Shown piece by piece: positions 17,122 through 25,857 of a DNA stretch of 64,000 bases; position 1 is the stretch's first letter; every line of letters starts with the position of its first letter. The translations under genes and the position numbers were made by a program. Below the pieces are notes generated by a model. That model did not search any database. It was not told the origin of the DNA and saw only the letters and a program-made list of their open reading frames with translations. This stretch comes from Bradyrhizobium tropiciagri (GTDB lineage: Bacteria; Pseudomonadota; Alphaproteobacteria; Rhizobiales; Xanthobacteraceae): positions 62,001 through 126,000 of the forward strand of contig NZ_JAFCKH010000013.1 in assembly GCF_018130505.1 (NCBI RefSeq), given 5' to 3'.

Positions 17122-19146
17122 CTAGGCGGATCGCATCCGACGCCTCCGCCGCCAGCGCCACAGCAACGCAACGAGGGCGACGAGCGCGAGACCGGCGACC
17201 ACAGCCTTGGCCGTAAACCGCCCACCCGGACGATCGATGATGCGCGACCACAGCGAGGCGCCCTCGCCGGCGCGCGGCAGGCGGAATGCCACCACGCTGT
17301 CGCCGACCGAGGTGCCGGCCTCGGAGTGGCCGCCGGCCCCGATCGCGACATACTGCTCGCCCTTCCAGAGATAGGTCATGGGATTGGCGACACCCGGCAC
17401 CGGCAGCCGGCCCTGCCACAGTTCCTGCCCCGATCTGGCATCGAACGCGCGCAGATAGGCATCCATCGCGCCGGTGAACACGAGGCCGCCCGCGGTGATC
17501 GCGACGCCGTTGACCAGCGGCGTGCCAGTATTGAGCGCGATGCCGAGCGGCGCGAGATCCTCGCTGGTGCCGACCGACGAATGCCAGAGGATCCTGCCGG
17601 CCTTGAGGTCGACCGCGACCGTCTCGCCCCATGGCGGCTTGTTGCAGAGCGTGCCCAGCGGCGACTTCGCCACTGCGCGCGTCATCGCGAACGGCGTGCC
17701 TTCCTGCCGGCCGAAATCGTGCCCCGGCGGCGGATTGAAGTCCTTGGCCTGCTCGCGCGGGATCAGCGTGACGATCTGCACGGCATGGCTGACATTGGCG
17801 TAGAGAATCTGGTTGACCGGATCGAACGCCGCGCTGCCCCAGTTCACCCCGCCGCCGGTCATCGGATAGATCACCGTGCCCTGCGTCGATGGCGGCGTGT
17901 AGAGACCGTCATTGCGCGATCGGCCGAGCAGCTTCTCGCAGGCGGCGCGCTCGTAGAACGGCATCAGGCCGAATGCATCGTCGGCCGCGATCCGCTGCGT
18001 CAGCAGCGGCGGCACGTGGGTCGGGAACGGCTGCGTCGGCGACAGCACTTCACCCTCGGCGCCGTTCTGCGGCACCGCGCGCTCCTCGACCGGCCACACC
18101 GGCTTGCCGGTGTCGCGATCGAGCACGAACACGAAACCCTGCTTGGTCGGCTGGATCACGACGTCGCGCACGCCATTGCCGGTGTCGATCCGCGCCAACG
18201 TCGGCTGCGCCGGCAGGTCATAGTCCCAGACGTCGTGATGCACGGTCTGGAACGCCCAGGCCATGTCCCCGGTCTCGATCCGCAGCGCCACCACCGAGTT
18301 GCCGTGCTCGTCGTTGCCCGGCCGCTTGCCGCCCCAGAAATCCGGGCTCGGCGAGGTCGTCGGCAGGAACACGAGGCCGCGCTCCTCGTCGACCGACATC
18401 GGCGCCCAGACATTGCTGTGGCCGGCGGCGACGCCGTCATGCACCAGCGGATCGAAGCTCCAGCGCGGCGTGCCGGTCCGCGCGTCGAAGGCGCGCACCG
18501 CGCCGAGCGGCGCGTCGACGCGGCGGTTGTCGGCGATCGCCGATCCCACCACGACCATGCCGCGCCCGGTGACCGGCGCCGAGGTGATCTGGAATTCGCC
18601 CGGCCATTCCAGCTTCATCCCGGCGTCGATCCGGACCTCGCCACGGTCGCCGAAATCCTCGCAGGGCTTGCCGGTCTTCGCATCGAGCGCGATCAGGCGG
18701 ACATCGTTGGTGCCGGTGAAGATCCGCGACCGGCAGGCTGCGCCTTCAGGCGCGCGATCGTCGAGCCAATAGGCGACGCCGCGGCAGACGAAGCGATTGG
18801 CCGGACGCTGCGCGGTCGAGAGCTTCGGATCGTAGCGCCATTTCTGCGCGCCGGTGCCGGGATCGAGCGCGATGACCTCGTTGAACGGCGTGCAGAAGAT
18901 CAGGCTGTCCTCGACGAGCAGCGGGGTCGTCTCGAACTTGGTGCGCTTCATGACCTCGGGCGGGCGGACGTCGAGATCGCCGGTGCGGAACGCCCAGGCG
19001 CGGACCAGCGTGCCGACATTGCCGGGCGTGATCTGCGTCAGCTCCGAGAATCGCTGTCCGCCGCGATCTCCGCCCCAATATTCCCACGCGAAGGCCGGTG
19101 TAACGCCGAGCACCAATACCGTAACGAAACGAAACAGCATTCGCAT
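17122..19146 (-). CDS. PQQ-dependent quinoprotein dehydrogenase, glucose dehydrogenase-like
   Basis: The 674-aa protein has a signal peptide (MRMLFRFVTVLVLGVTPAFA) followed by WEYWGGDRGGQRFSELTQI, the usual start of the eight-bladed PQQ propeller. Repeats such as ALDPGTGAQKW, ALDAKTGKPC, AFDARTGTPRW and LDRDTGKPVWPVEE are W-motif blades. A C-terminal membrane helix (about 640-662) and an Arg-rich tail anchor it, unlike Gcd, which has five N-terminal helices. It should oxidise sugars or alcohols in the periplasm with electrons to quinone. The start at 19146 has GGAGGG at the right distance. No PQQ synthesis genes are nearby. Confidence 0.85.
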   Translation of the reverse strand: MRMLFRFVTVLVLGVTPAFAWEYWGGDRGGQRFSELTQITPGNVGTLVRAWAFRTGDLDVRPPEVMKRTKFETTPLLVEDSLIFCTPFNEVIALDPGTGAQKWRYDPKLSTAQRPANRFVCRGVAYWLDDRAPEGAACRSRIFTGTNDVRLIALDAKTGKPCEDFGDRGEVRIDAGMKLEWPGEFQITSAPVTGRGMVVVGSAIADNRRVDAPLGAVRAFDARTGTPRWSFDPLVHDGVAAGHSNVWAPMSVDEERGLVFLPTTSPSPDFWGGKRPGNDEHGNSVVALRIETGDMAWAFQTVHHDVWDYDLPAQPTLARIDTGNGVRDVVIQPTKQGFVFVLDRDTGKPVWPVEERAVPQNGAEGEVLSPTQPFPTHVPPLLTQRIAADDAFGLMPFYERAACEKLLGRSRNDGLYTPPSTQGTVIYPMTGGGVNWGSAAFDPVNQILYANVSHAVQIVTLIPREQAKDFNPPPGHDFGRQEGTPFAMTRAVAKSPLGTLCNKPPWGETVAVDLKAGRILWHSSVGTSEDLAPLGIALNTGTPLVNGVAITAGGLVFTGAMDAYLRAFDARSGQELWQGRLPVPGVANPMTYLWKGEQYVAIGAGGHSEAGTSVGDSVVAFRLPRAGEGASLWSRIIDRPGGRFTAKAVVAGLALVALVALLWRWRRRRRMRSA

Positions 19147-19218
19147 CGCGCCCTCCACCGATGCGATCAATTGCAGCCGTCGCATCTTGAGCGGAGAAGC
19201 ATTTACGCGATCGGCGCG

Positions 19219-20679
19219 TCAGTATCCACCCCGGCGATAGCCGTCCCCGCCATGGCCGCGGAAACCGCCGCCGCCGATGCCAATGCCGATCCCGATGCCG
19301 ATCGGCGGCGCCACCGGCTCATAGACCACGCGCGGCGGCGGACGGCGCACCACCACGACATCGTCCTCGACCACGACGCGCGGCGGGCGCGTGCGCCGCG
19401 GCGGCTCGGGATCGGCGACGCGCTTCTTCCTCGCCGGCGCATCGGCCTTCTGCTGCGGCAGCGGTTGCGCTGGCGGCACCGCATTGCACGGACAGGTCGG
19501 CCCGGCCAGCGCGACATTGGTCGCCGGCGCGCTGACGGCGACCGGCGTGGTGTCGGGACGATAGCGCAGCCGCTCGATCATCTTGCGCGCGGTCGCAGTG
19601 AGGTCGCTGTCGGGATACAGCACGAGGAAGGCGCGATAGCCCGCTGCGGTGTTGACGATCACCGCATTGTTCCACGCCACCATGCGGCGATGCCGGTCGA
19701 GCCAGTCGCGCGCCTGCAGGCCGCGCGGCGTACCGGCATAGAGCGCGGCGAAGGCCTCATAGGCCTCATCGGTGCCGTCGACCACCATCAGTTCGTTCGC
19801 GACTTCGACGGGCTTGCCCTGCAATTCCTGCTTCCATTGGTCGACGGTGCGTCTGGCCGCTTCCGGTTTCGGCATATCCGCGGACGCCTGTGCCTGCGCC
19901 GGCGCGGATGCCGGGCCGGCGATGAAACGGAAATCCTCGGTGAGCGACGACGAGTCCCACGGCGTCTGGCGGCCGTCGGTCGCCTTGTTCACCGCAAGGC
20001 GCACGCGCTTGAAGGTGTCCTCGATCGCAATGCCCGGCTCCTTGGCGGTGGCCAGCAGCGCGGCCGTATACGGGCTGTTGGCGCCGCTGCCGTCCTCGGC
20101 TTCCGCGCCCGGCGAGGTCGAGAACGACACGAACGTGCCCGGCGCGCCGATCCTGGCGTCGACGATCGCGAGTCCGTGGCCGGTGCTCTTGCCGAGTTCC
20201 GGGAACGGATTGTTGCGGCAGGCATCGAGCAGCACGATCCGCATCCGGCTCGGCACCGAGGTCAGCGTGTTCAGGATATCGTTGAGCCGAACCGCCTGCA
20301 GCGGAATATCAGCCTCGCGCTTCGGGTCGACATCGACAGGCACCAGATAGTTCTCGCCGTCGATCTGCAGGCCGTGGCCGGCATAGAACACCAGCGCCAC
20401 CGTGTCGGCGCCCTTCTGCGACACCTGGCCGGCGAAGTCGCTGATCCTCGTCCGCATCTCGTCCTGCGACAGGTCCGACACCGAGGTCACCACAAAGCCG
20501 GCATCGGTCAGCATCTGCGTCATGGCCTTGGCGTCATTGGCGGGATTGGGCAGCGCCGGCACCGACTTGTAGGCCGATTGCCCGATCACGAGCGCAAGCC
20601 GGCTTTCCGCGAGCGCCGGCCCGCCCCCGAGCAGAATCGCAGCCGGAAGGATCAGGCTGAACAGCGCGCGACGAAGCAT
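19219..20679 (-). CDS. Secreted caspase-like (peptidase C14) protein
   Basis: The 486-aa protein has a signal peptide (cleavage near residue 24, ALA-ES) and a caspase p20-like domain starting RLALVIGQSAY at residue 27. The catalytic dyad is visible as H102 in FYAGHGLQ and C154 in LLDACRNNPF. After about residue 270 there is an Ala/Pro linker, a helical segment (WKQELQGKPVEVANEL), a Pro/Arg-rich region, and a Gly tail with a GIGIGIG repeat. Orthocaspases of this type cut after basic residues. Its target is unknown. The signal peptide places it in the periplasm or outside. Confidence 0.88.
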   Translation of the reverse strand: MLRRALFSLILPAAILLGGGPALAESRLALVIGQSAYKSVPALPNPANDAKAMTQMLTDAGFVVTSVSDLSQDEMRTRISDFAGQVSQKGADTVALVFYAGHGLQIDGENYLVPVDVDPKREADIPLQAVRLNDILNTLTSVPSRMRIVLLDACRNNPFPELGKSTGHGLAIVDARIGAPGTFVSFSTSPGAEAEDGSGANSPYTAALLATAKEPGIAIEDTFKRVRLAVNKATDGRQTPWDSSSLTEDFRFIAGPASAPAQAQASADMPKPEAARRTVDQWKQELQGKPVEVANELMVVDGTDEAYEAFAALYAGTPRGLQARDWLDRHRRMVAWNNAVIVNTAAGYRAFLVLYPDSDLTATARKMIERLRYRPDTTPVAVSAPATNVALAGPTCPCNAVPPAQPLPQQKADAPARKKRVADPEPPRRTRPPRVVVEDDVVVVRRPPPRVVYEPVAPPIGIGIGIGIGGGGFRGHGGDGYRRGGY

Positions 20680-20808
20680 GGCGATCTCCCGACGACGGAA
20701 TCAACAATGGGTCGGAAGTATCAGGTGAAGGTTCACGCCGATCTGTGACGGCCCTCACAGCCGGCTGGACTGTCGAATTTGTCGCAAGACGCGCAGCGCG
20801 GCGCGAAG

Positions 20809-21033
20809 CTATTTCGGCTTCTTGGCCGGCTCCGCCGGCTTGGTGATGCCCCAGGGATCGTATTTCTCCTTGGGCTCGGGGATGCGGTCGAGCGCGGCCT
20901 TGTAGGCCTTCTCGTCGACCTTGGGCTTGGTGTCGGCCGCCTTGTCCTGCCCGCCTCCACCGCGCCGCCCCTGGGCCAGGGCCGGGCTGGCGATCAGCGC
21001 CAGCACCACGGCCGCTACCGTCATGCGCTTCAT
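20809..21033 (-). CDS. Secreted protein, AYK-IP-DPWG paralogue 2
   Basis: The 74-aa protein starts MKRMTVAAVVLALIASPALA (signal peptide) with GGAGAAGGA about 6 bases upstream. The mature part has a Gly-rich start and EKAYKAALDRIPEPKEKYDPWG, matching the 13335 product. A Lys/Pro tail ends the protein. It is probably periplasmic; I know no function for the family. It lies 129 bases downstream of the caspase gene on the same strand. Confidence 0.75.
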   Translation of the reverse strand: MKRMTVAAVVLALIASPALAQGRRGGGGQDKAADTKPKVDEKAYKAALDRIPEPKEKYDPWGITKPAEPAKKPK

Positions 21034-21192
21034 GTCAGTCCTTCTCCCCCACGGCCCTGGAAACATCCCGCAATACCGTCACGTCAAGTTAGCTTGTCTC
21101 TCGACATTTGTTGATCGAGAAAGCGCTGCGTAAGCAAAATTCAACCCCATCAGGGGGGCGCAATCTTGGCGGCGGCATATTAAATCAATTCC

Positions 21193-21603
21193 ATGGGACA
21201 GGGACATATTTCAACCGCAGCGCTGCTGACGGCCACAGCGCTCATGCTCGGCGGCTGCGGCCTTGCGGACAGCCACGCGGTGTGGCCGGAGGCCTTGAAG
21301 GTCAAGGCATCGGAGCCGGCGCCGCTCGAGACACCACCAGACGTCAAGCATCTGGTCGCCAGCAAGCTGGACTCGGTATTCACCGCCGGCTCGCAGCCGA
21401 CCCATGTCCGGGTCTCGGCGCCGTTGCACGATCCGCAGGGCACCGGCTGGATCGCCTGCGTGCGCGCCGACCTGAACTCGGTGCTCGGCAAGCCGCTCGG
21501 CACCCAGACCTACCGCGTCTCCATCAGCAACGGCATCATCCTCGATCGCCGCCTCGTCGAAGCAGACGACAACTGTCTCACTGAAACGTACTCACCGATC
21601 TGA
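21193..21603 (+). CDS. Lipoprotein (136 aa)
   Basis: The N terminus MGQGHISTAALLTATALMLG leads to the lipobox LGGC at residues 19-22. The mature domain has alternating strands (THVRVSAPL, GWIACVRADLNS, QTYRVSISNGIILDRRL) and one later cysteine pair, suggesting a small beta domain. I do not recognise the family beyond similar rhizobial lipoproteins. No operon partner is evident. Confidence 0.7.
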   Translation: MGQGHISTAALLTATALMLGGCGLADSHAVWPEALKVKASEPAPLETPPDVKHLVASKLDSVFTAGSQPTHVRVSAPLHDPQGTGWIACVRADLNSVLGKPLGTQTYRVSISNGIILDRRLVEADDNCLTETYSPI

Positions 21604-21775
21604 GCAGCTTGCGCGCCGCGCGAGCGAATCGTGGAGCGCATGTCGTCCCGCGCGCGCTCGGTCACGGCCTCGTCGATCGACGCGGATGCAGTGGAACTCA
21701 AAGAAACCTTCGGAACGAATGCCGTCGCCCCTGTTTGTCTCGCGGAGGGCAGTACCGGTATGAGGAGGTGGAACC

Positions 21776-22102
21776 ATGAGGAATATTGCGATCGCACTGC
21801 TTGCCGGCGTCGGCGCGCTGTCCGTCGGCAGCGCGGCCAGGGCGTCGGACATGATCAGCAGCACGGAATATGCGAGCCCCGGTCTGGTGCAGCAGGTCCG
21901 CACGGTCTGCGACGAGGACGGACGCTGCTATCGCAGCCGCGGCAGCCGCACCATCGTGCGTGAATCCTACGGCTATCAGCCGCGCGCGCGTTACATCGAA
22001 CGCCGCGTCTATCGCGATCGCGATTGGGACGACGGCCCGCGCGTCGGCATCCGGGCGCCCGGCGTCAGCGTCGGTGTCGGCGTCGACCACGATCGCTGGT
22101 AA
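21776..22102 (+). CDS. Secreted Arg-rich protein (108 aa)
   Basis: A signal peptide (MRNIAIALLAGVGALSVGSA, cut near ARA-SD) precedes a mature region. That region has two cysteines in VRTVCDEDGRCYRSR, an Arg/Tyr-rich stretch (YIERRVYRDRDWDDG) and a Gly/Val end. GAGGAGGTGG upstream is a strong ribosome-binding site. The composition resembles many short rhizobial periplasmic proteins of unknown role. A hairpin follows 18 bases after the stop. Confidence 0.7.
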   Translation: MRNIAIALLAGVGALSVGSAARASDMISSTEYASPGLVQQVRTVCDEDGRCYRSRGSRTIVRESYGYQPRARYIERRVYRDRDWDDGPRVGIRAPGVSVGVGVDHDRW

Positions 22103-22120
22103 CGATCCGCAGCGCGATGA

Positions 22121-22143
22121 GGCCGCCGGCGGCTCCGGCGGCC
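22121..22143 (+). terminator. Hairpin after the 21776 gene
   Basis: GGCCGCCGG (22121-22129) pairs with CCGGCGGCC (22135-22143) around CGGCT, followed by TTGTCAT. The stem is strong but the T-tract is weak, so termination is only likely. Confidence 0.5.
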
Positions 22144-22296
22144 TTGTCATGCGCGGCATCGCGATGCTGAACGGCGTGTTAACACTACCGTTCAAATTAC
22201 CGGATGGCCTCAACGGCATTGTCCATTTCTTTCCGCTAGCGTGACAGCCGACGAACGCGGGCCGATCGGGAACGGCCTTGCGCGGGGAACAGGGAC

Positions 22297-23490
22297 GTGG
22301 CCGATATTGCTGACCGGGCGATGATCCGCCGGGCATCCGCTGGCGATGCCAGGGATGCGCGCAGGCTGCCGCCGTTGGCCGCAACTCCGGCCGGCCCGTG
22401 GCGTGCGCTCGCCGATCGCGCGATCGAGCCGAACGGCTACTACCAGCCCGACTGGGAATTGGCGGTCGATGCCTCCGCGCGCGGGCGAACCGATGCGTCG
22501 GTGCTGAGTGCCGGCAACGATGCGGGACAGCTGATCGGCCTGCTGCCGGTCGTCTCAATGCAGCGCATCTACAAGATCCCCCTGCCCGCGCTGGTCGGCG
22601 CCGAGCCCTACGGCACGCTGTGCACGCCGCTGCTCGATCGCGACGCGGCGGAGGATGCGGTCACCAAAATGTTTCGGCAGGCGCGCAATGCGGGCGCGCA
22701 TGCGCTGATCCTGCGCACCATGTCGCTCGAGGGTCCGGCGATGTCGGCGATCCGCGCCGTGCTTACACGCGACGGCTTGCAGCCGCGCGTGTTGAGCGCA
22801 TATCAGCGCGCCGAGCTCGACGCGACGCGCGATGCCGATGAACTGCTGCGCGATGCGCTCGGGCCCAAAAAGGTGAAGGAGCTGCGCCGGCAGAGCAACC
22901 GCCTCGCCGATCACGGCGCGGTGCGCTTCGATGTCGCCCGACCCCCGCGCGAGGTCGCATCAGCGCTCGAAACTTTCCTCGCGCTCGAAGCCGGTGGCTG
23001 GAAGGGCAAGCGCGGCACCGCGCTCGGCCAGCATGCCGGCGATGCGACCTTCATCCGCCGCGCCACCGTTGCGATGGCCGAGGCCGGCCGCTGCGAGATC
23101 ATCACCCTGTTCGCCGGCGAGACGCCGGTCGCCGGCGGCATCGTGCTGCGCCACCAGGACCGCGCCTTCTTCTTCAAGATCGGGATCGACGAGCGCTTCG
23201 CGAAATATTCGCCCGGCACGCAATTGACGCTGGAGCTGACGCGGCACCTCTGCGCCGATCCCGCGATCGCCTCCGCCGATTCCACCGCGGCCCCCGGCCA
23301 TCCCATGATCGATCCGATCTGGCGCGGCCGTTTCGCGATAGGTGACGTGCTGCTGCCGCTGCGGCGGCATGATCCGCTGGTCCCGGCGATCCACGCCGCC
23401 GTCAGATTGCACGGCCTGGCGTGGGAGGCCGCACGCAGCGCAATCCATCTCATCCGCAACCGGCGCGGCAAGTCCGCGCCGGCGCAATAG
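22297..23490 (+). CDS. GNAT-fold acyltransferase, FemAB/BioF2-like (CelD-type)
   Basis: The 397-aa protein (GTG start) has a C-terminal half typical of BioF2-like acetyltransferase domains. LGPKKVKELRRQSNRLADHG is followed by EAGGWKGKRGTAL and AGETPVAGGIVLRHQDRAFFFKIG. Such proteins are often linked to cellulose or other envelope polysaccharide synthesis (CelD/BcsL). Nothing nearby confirms a polysaccharide cluster, so the substrate is open. No signal peptide is seen; it is likely cytoplasmic. Confidence 0.7.
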   Translation: MADIADRAMIRRASAGDARDARRLPPLAATPAGPWRALADRAIEPNGYYQPDWELAVDASARGRTDASVLSAGNDAGQLIGLLPVVSMQRIYKIPLPALVGAEPYGTLCTPLLDRDAAEDAVTKMFRQARNAGAHALILRTMSLEGPAMSAIRAVLTRDGLQPRVLSAYQRAELDATRDADELLRDALGPKKVKELRRQSNRLADHGAVRFDVARPPREVASALETFLALEAGGWKGKRGTALGQHAGDATFIRRATVAMAEAGRCEIITLFAGETPVAGGIVLRHQDRAFFFKIGIDERFAKYSPGTQLTLELTRHLCADPAIASADSTAAPGHPMIDPIWRGRFAIGDVLLPLRRHDPLVPAIHAAVRLHGLAWEAARSAIHLIRNRRGKSAPAQ

Positions 23491-23517
23491 CCTCTTACGA
23501 TAAGCTCCGCCTTGAGG

Positions 23518-24156
23518 TCACTTCAGCGGCGAGTGCGGCGCCGGCAGCATGATGGTCGAGTGCATCTCTTCCAACAGCTGCGTGCCCTTGCCCAGGAACT
23601 CCTGCCAGGCCGGATCCTTCATCGCGTTGCCGCGCGCCTCGGCGCGGGCGTTGAGATCGGGATAGGCCCAGATGTGGCAGACCTCGTTTGGCTGCCCGGC
23701 GTCGGTGTACCAGAGCCCGACGATCTTCGAGTATTTCTCGCGCGTCGGCATCACGCCGGTGAACAGGTCCTGCCATTGCTTTGAGGCGCCGAGCGGCTTG
23801 GCGCGGTAGTTGCGGAATTCATAGACGTTGCCCGAAGTCGCTGGCGCGACCGGCGGGATGATCGCATTGAGCAGGCGGACCTCCTGACGCACCAGAAACG
23901 GACGGATCGCCGGAATATACTCGCCGGTCCAGCGCGAATTCTTGCCAAGCTCGCCGCGCAGCCGCGTCCGCTCGTTGAGATCGGCGTAGCTCCACATATG
24001 CATGACCTGGTTCAGTGGGCCGATCTCGGTGATCCAGTAGCCTTCCAGCTTGCCGAAATTGTCGCCACGGATATCGCGCGACAGCGTGCTCGCCGCCTTC
24101 ACCATCTCGCCGACGGTGCCCGGGCGCACCGTGTAGGTCCGCAACTCATAGATCAT
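23518..24156 (-). CDS. NIPSNAP-family protein
   Basis: The 212-aa protein contains two NIPSNAP/dimeric alpha-beta barrel repeats, MIYELRTYTVRPGTVGEMVK and GNVYEFRNYRAKPLG. Each is followed by the xHMWxYxDLNxR / CHIWAYPDLNAR signature. Family members are small-ligand or signalling proteins of uncertain role. AGGGAGA precedes the ATG at 24156; the longer frame to 24459 runs into the next gene and is not real. It shares a strand with the DsbA-like gene upstream, but a terminator separates them. Confidence 0.88.
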   Translation of the reverse strand: MIYELRTYTVRPGTVGEMVKAASTLSRDIRGDNFGKLEGYWITEIGPLNQVMHMWSYADLNERTRLRGELGKNSRWTGEYIPAIRPFLVRQEVRLLNAIIPPVAPATSGNVYEFRNYRAKPLGASKQWQDLFTGVMPTREKYSKIVGLWYTDAGQPNEVCHIWAYPDLNARAEARGNAMKDPAWQEFLGKGTQLLEEMHSTIMLPAPHSPLK

Positions 24157-24186
24157 GATTGTCTCCCTGATTGTTCCGATGGATCG

Positions 24187-24221
24187 TGCAAAACGAAAAG
24201 CCCGGCGGGGAGCCGGGCTTT
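24187..24221 (-). terminator. Rho-independent terminator of the DsbA-family gene
   Basis: AAAGCCCGG (24197-24205) and CCGGGCTTT (24213-24221) form a 9-bp stem. Read on the minus strand the hairpin is followed by TTTTCGTTTT. It lies 15 bases downstream of the 24236 stop. Confidence 0.85.
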
Positions 24222-24235
24222 GAAAGACTTGCGGC

Positions 24236-24901
24236 CTACTCCGCGGCCTCGGCGTTGATTTCGGCCGAGACCTGGCGGATGGCGCGGGCGAGCTGTTCGG
24301 CCGGCTGGGCGCCGGAGACGGCGTATTTCTGCGCGAAGACGAAGGTCGGCACGCCGGAGATGCCCTTCTCGGTGGCTTCCTGCGCCTGCGCCGAGACCAG
24401 CACAACGTCTTCATCGGTGGAAAGGCGGCGGCGCACGTCATCCGCGTCGAGCCCGACATCGGCCGCCGCTTGCACCAGCACGTTGGTGTCGGTGAGATCG
24501 CCGCCGTCGCGGAAGTACAATTCCATCAGCCGCTGCTTCATCTCCGCGGCCTTGCCCTGCGCCTCGGCCCAATGGATCAGGCGGTGGCAATCGATCGTGT
24601 TGGGCTGGCGCTTGACCATCTCCGGGCGATAGCTCAGCCCCTCCTCGGTAGCGGCTGCGACAACGCGGCCGGCAATGCCCTTGTAGGCCTCGACCGAGCC
24701 GAACTTGGCGGTGAGATACTCGTCGCGGCTGATGCCCTCGCGGGGGATCCAGTTGTTGAGGAAGAACGGCCGCCAGTGCACCTCGACCGGCACGTCGGGC
24801 ACCTGCTTAAGCGCATCCTCGATCCGGTGCTTGCCGATGTAGCACCACGGGCAGACCACATCGGAGACGATGTCGAGGCGAAGCGGCTTCAGGGTGCTCA
24901 T
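24236..24901 (-). CDS. DsbA-family oxidoreductase (FrnE-like)
   Basis: The 221-aa protein has a thioredoxin fold with the redox motif C17-P-W-C20 (SDVVCPWCYIGKHRIEDAL) and the C-terminal GISGVPTFVFAQKYAVSGAQP, which holds the cis-proline. The layout matches DsbA/2-hydroxychromene-2-carboxylate isomerase-like FrnE proteins, which are cytoplasmic since there is no signal peptide. Likely roles are thiol-disulfide exchange or small-molecule isomerisation. It is monocistronic between a terminator and a divergent thioesterase gene. Confidence 0.9.
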   Translation of the reverse strand: MSTLKPLRLDIVSDVVCPWCYIGKHRIEDALKQVPDVPVEVHWRPFFLNNWIPREGISRDEYLTAKFGSVEAYKGIAGRVVAAATEEGLSYRPEMVKRQPNTIDCHRLIHWAEAQGKAAEMKQRLMELYFRDGGDLTDTNVLVQAAADVGLDADDVRRRLSTDEDVVLVSAQAQEATEKGISGVPTFVFAQKYAVSGAQPAEQLARAIRQVSAEINAEAAE

Positions 24902-25059
24902 GTGGCGTCCTTTCGGAATGAGGCCCGCAAGGTAAGCCCCCCGCCCGGCAACACAAGGCCGCCGGCCGCATGTCTCGCATCACATAACCTCGGCGGTTAT
25001 TGTGCAGGACGCCCCCGCTTTCTAGACATCGGCCAGCTCAACCCGCTGCGGAGACGCCG

Positions 25060-25857
25060 ATGACCGCCATTTTCCAGCCCGAAGGACCGCTGTTTCGCGC
25101 CACCGAGCAGGCCGGCGGGCCGTGGTCGCCGGACATGCTGCAAGGCAGCGCCACCACCGCCCTGATGACCCGCGAGATCGAGCGGCTGGCGCTGACCTCG
25201 GGATTCGTGGTCCGCCGGCTCACCTTCGACCTGTGGCGGCCGGCCGGCCTGCGCGCCTTTGCGCTCGAGACCGCCCTGCTGCGCGACGGCCGCAAGGCCA
25301 AGACGCTCCAGGTCCGGCTGATGGACGGCGAGACCGAAATCGGCCGCTGCACCGCGCTGCTGACCGCGCAGGGCCTGGACACACCGATCGATCCGTTCGC
25401 GATGACGGCCGCGCCGGACAGGGCGCCAGAGGATGGCACGCCGCCGCCGGCCGTTGCACAGAAATGGAGCCGCTATTTCCAGAACGTCTCGGTGCGGCTG
25501 ATCGAAGGCGCGTTGGAAAAGCCCGGCCCCGCCGCGGCGTGGATGCGACTCGACGTACCGCTGGTCGCCGGCGAGACCAACACGCCGCTCTTGCAGGCGG
25601 TGCAGGCCGCGGACTTTTCCAGCGGCGTCGCGCAGATCGTCGACATGCGGGAATGGACCTTCATCAATCCCGAGATCAGCCTCTATTTCTTCCGTCCGCC
25701 CGAGGGCGAGTGGATCCTGATCCGCTCGCGCACCCGCGTCGGGGCCGGCGGCGCCGGGCTGACGACCGCGACGTTAAGTGATCGCGGCGGACCGTTCGCC
25801 GAGGTGATGCAGGCGATGAGCTTCGAACGCCGCGCGGCGCAGGCTCAGGCATCCTGA
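25060..25857 (+). CDS. Thioesterase family protein, double-hotdog type
   Basis: The 265-aa protein starts MTAIFQPEGPLFRATEQAGG. The N-terminal hotdog has GPWSPDMLQGSATTALMTRE, and the C-terminal half has PLLQAVQAADFSSGVAQIVD and WTFINPEISLYFFRPPEGEW. This matches acyl-CoA thioesterase-like proteins of the TesB/4HBT_3 group. Substrate not known. Its stop overlaps the end of the convergent regulator gene by 13 bases. Confidence 0.82.
   Translation: MTAIFQPEGPLFRATEQAGGPWSPDMLQGSATTALMTREIERLALTSGFVVRRLTFDLWRPAGLRAFALETALLRDGRKAKTLQVRLMDGETEIGRCTALLTAQGLDTPIDPFAMTAAPDRAPEDGTPPPAVAQKWSRYFQNVSVRLIEGALEKPGPAAAWMRLDVPLVAGETNTPLLQAVQAADFSSGVAQIVDMREWTFINPEISLYFFRPPEGEWILIRSRTRVGAGGAGLTTATLSDRGGPFAEVMQAMSFERRAAQAQAS

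Noticed and set aside
17032-20748. 1238-codon open frame on the plus strand
   Set aside because: It runs antisense to the PQQ dehydrogenase and the caspase-like gene, both of which have clear family motifs. Its Arg/His/Asp-rich composition is that of a GC-rich shadow frame.
21711-21745. EcfG (general stress) promoter before the 21776 gene
   Set aside because: A GGAAC at about 21712 is followed by TGTT after 15 bases instead of CGTT after 16-17. The match is too weak to report as a site.
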